This document shows, piece after piece, positions 36,421 through 47,700 of a stretch of 64,000 bases of DNA. The stretch covers positions 3,435,478 to 3,499,477 of the forward strand of contig MU008158.1 of the NCBI GenBank assembly GCA_010909165.1, given 5' to 3'. The notes below the pieces were generated by a model. The model searched no databases. It was not told the origin of the DNA and saw nothing but the letters and a program-made list of their open reading frames with translations. This DNA is from Anthoceros angustus. Lineage: Eukaryota > Streptophyta > Anthocerotopsida > Anthocerotales > Anthocerotaceae. Position numbers and translations under genes: made by a program. The first letter of the stretch is position 1. Every line of letters begins with the position of its first letter.

Positions 36421-37019
36421 AGTAACGACCGTGAAATAAGGTAGAAAGGTGAAAAGTTGAAAAGGTAAAAGCTAAGTTAGTAGGCGCCTGTTAAGAAGAT
36501 GCATGTGTTGCATGCTTCATGCAATCTCTTGTTAGAGAGGAATTGCTACCACAAATGAAGAGCTGCCTAGAGAGGACTCTTAGTGATTAGTGGTGTAAGA
36601 ATCCCTAGATTTAACTGCCTAGTTAAGGTCATGCGGGATATATAAGGGCTAGAGCAAGGGCTTTGAGGAACAAGTTACAAGTGGGACTCACTCTTTGAGA
36701 GAGCGAGCAAGTGTCTTGTTGCAAGCCTGTGTTGAGAGAGGCGTGGAGAGCTAGCTAGTGAGCTTGTCATGGAATCAAGGCGTGCTTGATTGGGCGTAGA
36801 TAGCCGATTCCATCGTTGTATTCTTATAATAAAGAGCAGCACCTCGAGGAGGTGGCTGCAGTCGTCGATGGGCGGGCTACTTGGAGCCTAGTCCGTGTCG
36901 TGAGGTTGAGGCGTTGAGAATCGTGCAAGTCTCTTGTGGAGTGAATTGGCGAGGTCCTAGACCGCTGGGAAGCCAGCACTTGACGCTTCCTTACTGGCTG
37001 CCCAGTGAGGGGTGTTACT
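36421..37019 (+). repeat. 3' LTR
   Basis: 599 bp, AGTAACGACC to GGTGTTACT, immediately after the polypurine tract. Differences from the 5' LTR include small gaps (e.g. CTGCCCTGTTTAG vs GCGCCTGTTAAG). Confidence 0.95.
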
Positions 37020-37024
37020 TCTAT

Positions 37025-37918
37025 GGTGATATGAGGGTGCCGGAACTATGCCTCATTTAACTACCTTTACTTGGAGTTGTGCCGCCGGCATAACTGCAGC
37101 TGAACCGGCCACCCATCTTTGAGTCCACATGTGTGTATTCCATAGCTATCATGAGCGGATACTGCATAGCCAATTCTGCAACAAAATGGCACAACTTACA
37201 AAATGTTATTAGACGACGTGCTCCTCGGATGCCTACAAAGAAATTGGATTGCAGCAAGCCTTTGATCGCTGGTTGGGGCGGCGAATTGGCACAGGCGATA
37301 GGCCTACCTAGCCCTGGACACATGAAACTGACGTCTGTTTAGTGTGTTCGTTGTGTGAAACCCTCTGAAGTGGATGCCGTGAACAAACGGTTCTGGCTAG
37401 ATCGCCAGTCGCGAAGATGCACCTCTTTGAGCTCGCCTTGCAACGTTTCCGTGGATGGCCTTCTTCCACAGGTGGTGGCTGTGAATTGTGCAAGTGTTGG
37501 ATCCATTCAGGCAGTGTCCCGTGCCTTACGAATGCACTTGATGTCTCTGCCTGTTTTCCTTGCAGGTATGGAGGGTAGACCACAAGATCGCAAACGTCTG
37601 CAAGGGAGAAGGATAGCAGCCGCGGTTGCGCTGCATTGCTTTCGCTTTATTGCCTGCATTGTACAGCCAGACTCTTCTTGTGCCCTTAGCGTACTAAGCC
37701 TTTCCACCATGAACCGGGCTGGAAGGCAGCAACTGCAAGCTGCGCTACGCCGTGCTTCTCATTCCCAGGCCTCGCAGCAAGTCCCCTGCCGGAGCTATGG
37801 TGAGGCGTCGGTCCTGATGGATGTGCCGGAACTCTCCTGGCCTTGTTGGTTCTCTAACATACAGGGTCTACATGAGTTTATCATCTTTAATCTTGTGTGA
37901 TTGTACTCTCTCTTCTAG
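37025..37918. other. Region between gypsy element and KDEL-receptor fragment
   Basis: No exon with recognisable similarity. A 181-codon plus-strand frame (37,355-37,900) is open but has no family motif. An ATG at 37,711 followed by an Arg/Gln/Ala-rich stretch and a GT at 37,800 could be a transit-peptide-like first exon; support is weak. I searched this stretch by eye for the N-terminal half of the KDEL receptor and did not find it. Confidence 0.4.
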
Positions 37919-38417
37919 GGGCTCTGGACCTTGTCGCCGTACCTGGAGGCTGTAGCCATCGTTCCTCAGCTGGTTTTGGTGCAAAGAAAGAAGAATGTGG
38001 ATAATCTTACGAGGAACTATGTAGTACTCCTTGGGTAAGTCCAAGCTTTGCTCAATCAGTCTTGTCCCAAGTCTGCCAAGGGAGCTGTAAGAGGCAGGGG
38101 GTTTTTGGGATGCTCCTGGAAGTCTTAATCTCTGTGGGTAAGGCAATTCGTCAGTTTGTGTGTATGTAGCGGATATCGGCTACTGTTGATCATAAACTGG
38201 AATCAGAGGGCAGTCACAGAGACGCATTACGTGCAGTGGATAAGTGAGTGTTCGTGCAATTCATTTTTCTGTTTTGTTTGAGCTCACGAGAGAGCCAGCC
38301 TGGGCTTTTGCTTGGTTCTTCTTTTGATTTAGGTATCTCAAGGGGTGCAGCCTGGATATCTGGCATTGTGCAGACGCTTCTTCACACCGTTTTTGTTTTC
38401 TACTATTACTTCAAGAG
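37919..38417 (+). pseudogene. KDEL receptor (ERD2)-like, C-terminal exons only
   Basis: Three exons join in phase: 37,919-38,034, 38,170-38,243 and 38,351-38,417. They read LWTLSPYLEAVAIVPQLVLV, KNVDNLTRNYVVLLG, GYRLLLIINW, THYVQWITWISGIVQTLL and FVFYYYFKR. This is the last three to four membrane helices of the ER lumen protein-retaining receptor (YLEAVAI.PQL, NVDNLT.NYV, WI.G.VQT...FYYY). Helices 1-4 are not found upstream. The conserved Asp of the ...YADFFYYY motif is replaced (HTVFVFYYY), and the NWIYRYFTE stretch has drifted to NWNQRAVTE. A possible terminal exon starts at about 38,541 and stops within 40 bases. I read it as a truncated or decaying copy; a highly divergent functional gene with far upstream exons is less likely. 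Confidence 0.72.
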
Positions 38418-40033
38418 GTCAGCCAATTCTCCTGCTTCACCATCATCTTGCCGGATTCCGCACAAGTGTAAACCACGTGTAGTTTATTTTCGTTTTGGAA
38501 CTCTGGGAATAAGGTCTTTGGAATGATTTTTGTGGGCAGACTTGTTGTCTGTGGCCGGAAGACCCTTCTACGCTAGTTTTACAAGCGTGCACTATGTTGG
38601 ATGGTGTGGTTGCATCATCTCTAACCAAGCCTTAGTCAAGAGTTTCCAGAGTTGCTTGTTTCCTCTTGTTTCTGGTATCGGGGGTCCGAGATCTGTCTCA
38701 GCTGGTTTCAGGACAGACAGAGGCTGTTATATGCGTACTGATTTCAAATAAATGATGTTATGACGATTGGATTGGGGCTTTTTTGGCAGTTGGAGAAACA
38801 ATGAGCGGCCACATCTGCCGGCATACATATTGTCCTGACTGGATGTTTTAGTAAAGCTTCCGTGACCGTTACGGTGCTTGCCAGGACGGTAGGGTCACAT
38901 ACATATTGGACACGCTGTCAGTGACCACGGCCACAAGGTGGAAGCATTGGGCAGGCAGTAGCAGTTTCTGCCGGGCATAGGCATCCTGCCAAACCTCCTG
39001 GTGTCAATGGAGCCCGTCCTTGCTCTGCTTACTAGAACGCAGTACATACACATGCTCGCAGGGAGGACCTCAAGGGGGAACTCAGAATGAGTGTACATAC
39101 ACCCGGAAGGCAAGTTGATGGACATGAGCCTTTGTACCAAGAGTAATGACAAGATTCCGTACAAGTATGGAAAGAGTTGATCGGGATTTGGGTGGGCTGT
39201 TTAATGACAGGAGTTGGTGTGGGGAAGGTTGACTGTTGTGAGAAATGGCAACGCGGCGAGGGCTGAGAGGCTGAAGCAATGGTCGGTGGGGACCGCCGGA
39301 ATTGGGGGCAGACGGACAGAGTGTGAGAAAGTGTGTCGGTCGCGGCTAGCGGGTTCCAGCCGTCCAGCTTCCAGTTTGCAGTTTGCGGAGCCCAGCAGAG
39401 TGGATGCAGGCGGCTTCTGCAAGCTGGAGCCGGAAGGAGAGAATCTGAAGTGAAAATATCTTGGACCTTGGCGAGCAGTGGAATGAAATATCTGGGGAAG
39501 CGGGAAGCGGGAAGCGGGGCTCGGGTAGGGGACCGGCGTGCGAAGTGCGGAATCGGATTGCATGCGATGTGCATGGCGCGGGGTCGGGGGGCTGATAACA
39601 TCCATCCGACACACAGGTCAGGGGGCCACGCGTCGCCTGCATTCGGGCGCCACCTGCAGGGCGCGCCAAGTGGGAAGTGTCCCGACGCGGCAGGTGGTGG
39701 GTCTGCTCATCGTCCCCCACAGGTAGGTGGTACACTTATTATTACAGCGAGGCGGTTGCAGGACGGAACCGCGGATTGCTCCAAATTGCTAACACGCACA
39801 CAGCCAGCACATACGCATATGCATACATACATACATTCACACGCAATGGAAATGGCAATGGCTGTTCCAGCGCGGTGCACCGCCGTTGCCTGCTCATCGG
39901 CTGCTGGGCTCTGGGCTGTTTTGCACGCTAGTACTACCAAATGAAAATGAAGTTAGCGGGACACGAATACGCTGGGATGGGATGCGATCCTGTGTTGTGG
40001 CGGATCCGCCACAGGTGTCGCCGAAACAGCAGC
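38418..40033. other. Gene-free region upstream of the MFT locus
   Basis: No supported gene. Long overlapping frames on both strands around 39,030-39,950 have no motif. A CATACATA microsatellite lies near 39,820-39,835. Confidence 0.5.
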
Positions 40034-41792
40034 AACAACTCCAGCGAAGCCAGGGAGCCAAGTTGCCAGCTAACTGTGACGGACGTCGGCTGCCCTCCTC
40101 GACCGTGGACGGCGGTGGCAAGCCGCCTGCCACGTGGGCCGTCCGTGGTGCCGCTGTCGGGGATTACATAAGCCTCGCTTCTCGCGCTCGCCTCTGCTCG
40201 CCGCGCTCGCTTGCCGGACCTATTCCTTTAGACCTGCACCCTGCTTCGGCCTCCGGGTCGAGAGGTGCGGCGCACCTGCTCTCATGCTTCGGAACGACGG
40301 CTGCTTCCTGGCCTGGTTCTTTCGGATTTCAGGCAAGTGCGTGCGCAATCATATACAATGATATGTTGTTTTTTTTTGTTTTATTAACATGTAACAACTT
40401 ATGAGTTTTTCCATTTTATTTTTTATAATTTTATTTTATTTTATTTTTTCAATTGAGTTTTTATTTTATTTTAGAATAATGAGAAATTATATGTAATTTT
40501 AAAATTTCTAAAATAATTATGAATTTTTAAAATTGGAACGTTAGAGCTTGCCTGAATCCGATAGACCCAGACTCGGGAGAAGCTGTTCGTTACGAAGCAG
40601 AAGAGGTGGTCACGTGCGTGCGCACCCCAAGTGCTTGGAGGACGAAGTGGCTTGCGGCTCTACTTCCATGGCGGTATGTCTTTGTCGTGTGTCCTGGGTG
40701 GGGACCGGGGAGTGTGTTCACTCTTAGGGCACGCGGCAGACCGAGCCGAGGCAGGCGGCTCGGTTCGTGGGTTCGTGGGTTCGTGGTCCCACCCCATGAT
40801 CTCAGGTGGTGGTGATTGAGCAGAGTCTCTCCTGCCCTCTCCTGAGCCTGGGCCTGGGTACCAGGCCTGGGCGCCAGGCCTGGGCTCAGGCGGGGAGGCG
40901 GTGGCTGCTTGCGCCGGCTGGGCGTTGGCTATAAGGCCACAGCCGGAAGCACCAGCTGCCTACCCGTTGCGCTTGCTGCGGAGCGCTGCAGCAACGAGCT
41001 CGCTGCACCTGTCCCCGCCCGCCTCTCTCGCTCCCTGCCCCCGCCTTCTTCCCCTTCGTTTCCCTCCAATTTCTCCTCCGCTTCTGCTGCACGGGACGGC
41101 ACGAGTCGCCTCGCCTTCGCTCCCCTCAGCCTTGCTGCTCCTGCTCCTACCCCCGCTGCTGGTGCTGGTGCTGGTGCTGGTGCTGCCCTTGTTACTTGCA
41201 CTTGCAAGTGCAAAGTGCTCTGGCCTGTTTTCTTCTCCGCACTGTGAACCTACAGGCCTTCTCCTCGTGCCCTCCTAATTTCCCACCTGGACCCAGCTCT
41301 GTCTCCTGCAATCCCCATGTTAGCTCGGCTATGTAGCTCACCACCCGCTCTTGCTTGTGTGCGGAATTGGGTTGCTCGCAATTGTGGCAGCTCAGCGTCG
41401 CGACATGTAGATCCTTTCCTTACGCCTTCCTCTCAGCCTCAACTCTAGGTTGGCGCACCCCGCCGGCTCTGTTTTGCTAACACTGCTAACTTCTGACGTT
41501 GAAATTCTTTCCTCTTCTCTTTTGCCAGCAGAGGCTACTTACCGCCGTAGCTTATTTCTTGCTCTCTCGTAATTTACCGCCCACCTCGATTCTTTGCCTG
41601 CAATTAGACTACCTAGCGCTAGCTTATTTGTTGCTTCTACCTGGCAGGACAGTAGCGGTGTCACCCCAGTGCCCCCTGCACAATGGCCTTGCGTTCCACG
41701 GATCCCTTAGTGGTCGGGAGGGTCATAGGAGATGTGATTGACCTTTTGTGCCCTCTGTGAGTATGTCCGTGCACTACAGCATGAGGCAGGTG
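40034..41792 (+). repeat. Tandem duplication, upstream unit of MFT 5' module (unit 1)
   Basis: 1,759 bp, nearly identical to 41,793-43,556. It starts AACAACTCCAGCGAAGCC and ends inside exon 1 (CAGGTGAAC). It contains the whole 5' module: GC-rich promoter, poly-T/AT-rich block (about 40,365-40,530), a TATA-like CTATAAGG at 40,929, a GCTGGT triplet run and the leader, plus 78 nt or more of exon 1. Differences from unit 2 are a few single-base indels. Confidence 0.95.
41683..41760 (+). pseudogene. Truncated, frameshifted copy of MFT exon 1
   Basis: The ATG at 41,683 opens the same sequence as the true exon 1 (MALRSTDPLVVGRVIGDVID). One T is missing from the run CTTTTTGTG (here CTTTTGTG), so the frame ends at TGA 41,758-41,760 after 25 codons. 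The unit boundary follows at about 41,793. It cannot make a PEBP, but it could act as an upstream start site if transcripts begin in unit 1. Confidence 0.93.
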
Positions 41793-43556
41793 AACAACTC
41801 CAGCGAAGCCAGGGAGCCAAGTTGCCAGCTAACTGTGACGGACGTCGGCTGCCCTCCTCGACCGTGGACGGCGGTGGCAAGCCGCCTGCCACGTGGGCCG
41901 TCCGTGGTGCCGCTGTCGGGGATTACATAAGCCTCGCTTCTCGCGCTCGCCTCTGCTCGCCGCGCTCGCTTGCCGGACCTATTCCTTTAGACCTGCACCC
42001 TGCTTCGGCCTCCGGGTCGCTTGAGGTGCGGCGCACCTGCTCTCATGCTTCGGAACGACGGCTGCTTCCTGGCCTGGTTCTTTCGGATTTCAGGCAAGTG
42101 CGTGCGCAATCATATACAATGATATGTTGTTTTTTTTTGTTTTATTAACATGTAACAACTTATGAGTTTTTCCATTTTATTTTTTATAATTTTATTTTAT
42201 TTTATTTTTTCAATTGAGTTTTTATTTTATTTTAGAATAATGAGAAATTATATGTAATTTTAAAATTTCTAAAATAATTATGAATTTTAAAATTGGAACG
42301 TTAGAGCTTGCCTGAATCCGATAGACCCAGACTCGGGAGAAGCTGTTCGTTACGAAGCAGAAGAGGTGGTCACGTGCGTGCGCACCCCAAGTGCTTGGAG
42401 GACGAAGTGGCTTGCGGCTCTACTTCCATGGCGGTATGTCTTTGTCGTGTGTCCTGGGTGGGGACCGGGGAGTGTGTTCACTCTTAGGGCACGCGGCAGA
42501 CCGAGCCGAGGCGGGCGGCTCGGTTCGTGGGTTCGTGGGTTCGTGGTCCCACCCCCATGATCTCAGGTGGTGGTGATTGAGCAGAGTCTCTCTCCTGCCC
42601 TCTCCCCTGAGCCTGGGCCTGGGTACCAGGCCTGGGCGCCAGGCCTGGGCTCAGGCGGGGGAGGCGGTGGCTGCTTGCGCCGGCTGGGCGTTGGCTATAA
42701 GGCCACAGCCGGAAGCACCAGCTGCCTACCCGTTGCGCTTGCTGCGGAGCGCTGCAGCAACGAGCTCGCTGCACCTGTCCCCGCCCGCCTCTCTCGCTCC
42801 CTGCCCCGCCTTCTTCCCTTCGTTTCCCTCAATTCTCCTCCGCTTCTGCTGCACGGGACGGCACGAGTCGCCTCGCCTTCGCTCCCCTCAGCCTTGCTGC
42901 TCCTGCTCCTACCCCCGCTGCTGGTGCTGGTGCTGGTGCTGGTGCTGCCCTTGTTACTTGCACTTGCAAGTGCAAAGTGCTCTGGCCTGTTTTCTTCTCC
43001 GCACTGTGAACCTACAGGCCTTCTCCTCGTGCCCTCCTAATTTCCCACCTGGACCCAGCTCTGTCTCCTGCAATCCCCATGTTAGCTCGGCTATGTAGCT
43101 CACCACCCGCTCTTGCTTGTGTGCGGGAATTGGGTTGCTCGCAATTGTGGCAGCTCAGCGTCGCGACATGTAGATCCTTTCCTTACGCCTTCCTCTCAGC
43201 CTCAACTCTAGGTTGGCGCACCCCCGCCGGCTCTGTTTGCTAACACTGCTAACTTCTGACGTTGAAATTCTTTCCTCTTCTCTTTTGCCAGCAGAGGCTA
43301 CTTACCGCCGTAGCTTATTTCTTGCTCTCTCGTAATTTACCGCCCACCTCGATTCTTTGCCCGCAATTAGACTACCTAGCGCTAGCTTATTTGTTGCTTC
43401 TACCTGGCAGGACAGTAGCGGTGTCACCCCAGTGCCCCCCTGCACAATGGCCTTGCGTTCCACGGATCCCTTAGTGGTCGGGAGGGTCATAGGAGATGTG
43501 ATTGACCTTTTTGTGCCCTCTGTGAGTATGTCCGTGCACTACAGCATGAGGCAGGT
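41793..43556 (+). repeat. Tandem duplication, downstream unit (unit 2), attached to intact MFT
   Basis: Second copy of the 1.76-kb module. Its right edge lies in exon 1 of the intact gene at GTGAACAA. The junctions share AACAA, a short homology that could have guided the duplication. Confidence 0.93.
42695..42702 (+). promoter_or_regulatory. TATA-like box of intact MFT gene
   Basis: GGCTATAAGGCC in unit 2, about 745 bp before the start codon, allowing for a long leader (possibly with a leader intron). The same box is at 40,929-40,936 in unit 1. Confidence 0.45.
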
Positions 43557-44372
43557 GAACAATGGCTGTGAAATCAAGCCCTCAGCTACCACATATCCTC
43601 CCAACGTTCAGGTTGCCGGCCGCAGCAGCTCCGACTCTTACTTCACACTGGTTACTCCCTTACCTCACCCTTTTCGATCACTTGTTCTGCACTGTTTCCC
43701 TCAATTCTCCGCTCACTTCAAATTAGCTTATTTAGGAACTTTCTTATATACTTAGCGGAACTGACTAGCGATCGTCCTGGCAGATCATGACAGATCCCGA
43801 TGCGCCAAGCCCTAGTGAACCGTCAATGAGAGAATGGGTCCATTGGTAACCATTTCTTTCCCCTTTAACCATCCTCCATTTTCTCGGTCAATTGGTTTGA
43901 CTTGCAGCCGATGTGGGCTAGAAAGAAACTTTGTGTTCACGACTCGCTGGATTTTCATGCTGTGTCGCCAACTTGTGCAGGATCGTGACCAACATTCCTG
44001 GTTCTACGGACGCAACTCAGGGTATTACACTCCTTGTCTTTGTTTTAAAGCTCTCTTCCAGATCTTGTAAAAGCTAACTTCTGTACAAGTGCAATTCGAG
44101 ACCTCGACGTACCTGTGTCCCGTCTCACTATCCGAGCTTTTCCTTTCGTTGCAGGCACTGAAGTTGTACCTTACATGGGACCGAAGCCTCCCATAGGCAT
44201 CCATAGGTACATATTTATACTGTTCGAGCAGCGGGGACCGATGAGCGTGAATTGTCCATCCGTTCGCAACAACTTCAACACTCGGCGTTTTGCGGATGAA
44301 CATGGTCTGGGTCGGCCTGTAGCTGCCGTCTACTTCAATGCCCAGAAAGAAGCTGGGAGTAGACGGCGCTGA
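43447..44372 (+). CDS. MFT: MOTHER OF FT AND TFL1 (MFT)-like PEBP protein
   Basis: Four exons: 43,447-43,650 (204 nt), 43,784-43,845 (62), 43,981-44,021 (41) and 44,155-44,372 (218), giving 174 aa. The 62- and 41-nt middle exons are the signature exon sizes of the FT/TFL1/MFT family. Motifs: DPLVVGRVIGDVIDLFVPSV, NGCEIKPS, the ligand-pocket DPDAPSPSEPSMREWVHW, GTEVVPYMGPKPPIGIHRY and the C-terminus AVYFNAQKEAGSRRR. Trp in REWVHW at the site that is Tyr in FT and His in TFL1 points to the MFT class. PEBPs bind phospholipid and bZIP/14-3-3 partners; MFT acts in spore/seed germination and ABA responses in studied plants (family knowledge). The promoter is tandemly duplicated upstream. Confidence 0.97.
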
Positions 44373-44773
44373 TGAGTACTTGGTACTTTGTACTTGAGCG
44401 GAATGCCAGCAGGGTTTTGTGGTACCTTTACTGTTTACTTTCCAAATAAACTATATGGCAAGTAACTGCCGATGAGAAGTCAGCTGCTGCCTGATAACAA
44501 TAAGTGGATAACACCTTCCGTTGCATCTTTAAGTTGCCTGGATGGTTAAACGTTTTTCACATCTGGCATGTTACCGCCCCTGGATGCAATTGCTGATTCT
44601 AATCTAATGAGCGCGCTTGGGATGACACCTCTAGTCGTGCACGACAAGTCGGACCATACATACCATAGTATGCAGGTAAGCGATCATTTTTATCAAAAAC
44701 ACTTTCGCATTTTGTCTATCATGTAACTACGCAAAGTTGTCACTAGATGACGTTAGACGGTAGGATACGTATC

Positions 44774-47700
44774 CTAAGCCACATCATCCATCTCGTAGGG
44801 ATCTAAACCACCACCACCGAACAGGCTTTCCAGCTCGGAATCTGAACCACCCCCCTGTCCACAGAAATAACTCGTTACCAGCAAAACCATTCTTGGGAAA
44901 GCTGAGCACTGAATGTAACGAGAAATAGCCCAGTACCACTTTGGTCCTGTTGAAGCGGGCTCGCTTATTGCGGATGGATGCTTCCATTTGAACCGGTATT
45001 GTCAAAGATGCTACATCCTAAGGTGAAGACGATGTGTTAACATACAAGGCACCCAAACACGACCGCCTCGTATGAAAAACGATCCAGATGTGGCATAGTC
45101 TGTTTCTTACTGTGCTCCTGTTTCTCTTCCGTTTGTCAAACCTCTGTTTTGACTGCGGTGCCGGAAAGGCGTGTTCATGGTGAACTACCTGAGAGAAGTT
45201 GGAATAATAAAAGAGCCATCAGAATTGCATCACTGCGAAAACGTAGCTCACTTTAGGCTGACCATCCAATGATAGTTCTGGAAACAAGCCCTCCCGAACG
45301 ACCTTCCCTGGACTTTCTAAGTATTTCTCCCAGCTCTAGAGCAATAATAAGAATCAAGACCCTTCATGTTTCCATTTGGGCGTCACTAGTACCTGGTCAA
45401 ACTTCGACGGTCCCTGGCTCATTGCTTTTGGTCTTCCCTTTTGCAACTGTTTTCAGGTCAGATAATTCCATCATGTGCCCACGAGTTTACAAACTCTGAC
45501 CATGCTCTGAATGAGGTACCAAACCTGTTCTTCCATTGCTCTTGTGTCTCGGGTGCTTAACTCTGCCAGCTTGAGTTGAGACTGCATCTGAAATCAGGCC
45601 GACGGAGATCTTAGTTGTTTCCAGTTTCCGAGCACCCACAGCTTATGCTGTTAGCACAAACAACCTCCTTCGTCTGCAATCTACTGTTCTCCATCCTCTG
45701 CAGTTCGTGCTTCCTTTCCCAATCCAAGCAAGTATTTCTGAGCTGGATGAACAGGCCGCAAACCACCTTGTCAAAGCACATTCCAAGCACATAAAGAAGG
45801 ATCTTAAGGTTTTCCAGGCAGCCCACGTCTACCTTGTCGAGCTCTTTATCAAATGTTTCTTGCATGTCTGCAACATTCTTCTGACGCGCAGCCCCGAAAG
45901 CTTCTCTGTCAGCTTCATACCTTAGCTTTTCTTGATCGAACTGACAACAGCACATACCCGATATAATTGTCAGTGCACATCAGTATACAAGGTTTCCCGT
46001 CTTATCCCACCAGCGCCTCAAAAGAAACAGTTTCTCCAATGTCATTGGAATGCACTAGATGCCCAGCTCTTGGACCAGCAACTCAGGCCTCTGCAATATT
46101 TCCTGATTACCTGTTGCTTCAGGATTTGAAGGTCTGCCTCAACCATAGCCTTTGCTCTTTCCATGCTCGTGAACTTCGATTCCCACATCAAGTTTTGCAT
46201 CTTGCTCTGACAAACAATATGGTACACCATCTTCCACCTTACAACTTCATCAACATCTGCATAAGCATTGGCTGAAAGCAAGCAACCCTGAAGCTGCCAG
46301 TTGTTTCACACATGTGACTTGCCTCTTCCAAACTTGCTTGAAAGGATTGCTGCAAGCTTAAGATTTCAGTTTGATGATCGCGCTGTAACAGCAGGCATCC
46401 CGCGACCTCATCCTCAAGAGTTCTCTCATACTGCAGGCATCAAACAGCAGCTCATTCTTGGCATGACTGAGCCGCACAACAAGCAGAGCCATGGCTGGTA
46501 TGTCCGAGAACTGTGGCCAATGTCTAGGAATTGCTGCTGCCCACTCTGTGCATGCCTAAGATAGATTCCATTCGGCCAGTCGAGCTTCAATGGCACAATG
46601 CGTTCACCTGTGTCAGCTCAGCCCTCAATTCTTCCTCCCTTTTCTTCATATCACTCTCAAACTTCTGGCATAAAAAAGAAATTCGTCCCTCCAATTCTTT
46701 GACCTTTTGTTGCTCCTAGAATAATACCCCAACATCAGAACGCAGCTCACTTTCACTTGTGACTCCGGTAGCATCTTCATACATCAGATTGTTGTAGGCA
46801 ATACCTTTGACACCAGCAATTTATGTTCAGTTTGCAACCTATGCAACTCTTCCATACTGTCCTTCTGCAGTTGTTGATACTGGCCATCCAGATCCTTGGT
46901 GCTTTTTTGTCTTTCCTATAATTTGGTAAGAAGGCATATAAGCACGGAAGAAGAGATGCCCAGAACAGAAAATGATGACAAAACATTAACACACCCAAGA
47001 AACAAGAAACAATCGAACCTTTGAAACCTCTGTAAGGACCTGTTCCTTCTGCTTTACAAGCTCTGCATGGTGTTTTGCGGACAATTTCTTCTTCTCCAGC
47101 TCATGAGCAAGCAACAATTCCTTCACCTGTAAGAAATACCGCCCATGAAGCAACCATGCACACCTTACAAGCTTGGACAGTCACACAAAGCAATCAGTTG
47201 AAGCAGGATGCGACAACCTTAACACTCTCCTTCAGGATAGCTTCCTTTGCCTCAGCTTCAATCTTCATCCTTAAGTCACTCATCTCCTGCAAGAAGGTTA
47301 GAAATCGCCAATGTCTTCTACTTCCCAGATAAGTTGTGCCATATGTTTAAGACAAAAACAGTGAGCACCCACAAAAGGTAGCCACGGTAGACAATGAAAG
47401 TGGATACGCATACAAGTACCAACCTGATTGTTCCGATTGGCTATTTCCTTGAGGTGCTTATTCAGGTCTGCTTGCTTCGCTTCTAGCTGTAGCTCAGATT
47501 GCCGTTTGATCTCCAAAGTGTGGCTGTCAGCCTGTGCCACTCTTGCATATTCCTACAAAGTTGAAAACCCAAGTCATACCACCTCACTAAAGGATGAGCC
47601 ATACTATCACTTGGGCTGCTATGTGCTGTTTGACAGTTCTCACCTCTTTCAATCTTTCCTCCATACATGCAAGGTTTTCTGAGTTTTCTTCCAGCAAACG

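Larger units (their letters stand above)
31303..37019 (+). mobile_element. Ty3/gypsy LTR retrotransposon, complete ends, degenerate coding
   Basis: A 5,717-bp element with two near-identical LTRs (31,303-31,903 and 36,421-37,019), flanked by the 5-bp duplication TCTAT (31,298-31,302 and 37,020-37,024). Internal order is primer-binding site, gag, CCHC knuckle, protease, reverse transcriptase, RNase H, integrase, purine tract, which is the Ty3/gypsy order. Many single-base indels and a few stops break pol, so this copy cannot encode its own machinery as it stands. The LTR ends are AGTAAC...GTTACT, a 6-bp inverted repeat, instead of TG...CA. Confidence 0.95.

Noticed and set aside
37355-37900. 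181-codon plus frame as a gene or as the KDEL receptor N-terminus
   Set aside because: It has no helix pattern or motif of the receptor and is not in a workable splice arrangement with 37,919.
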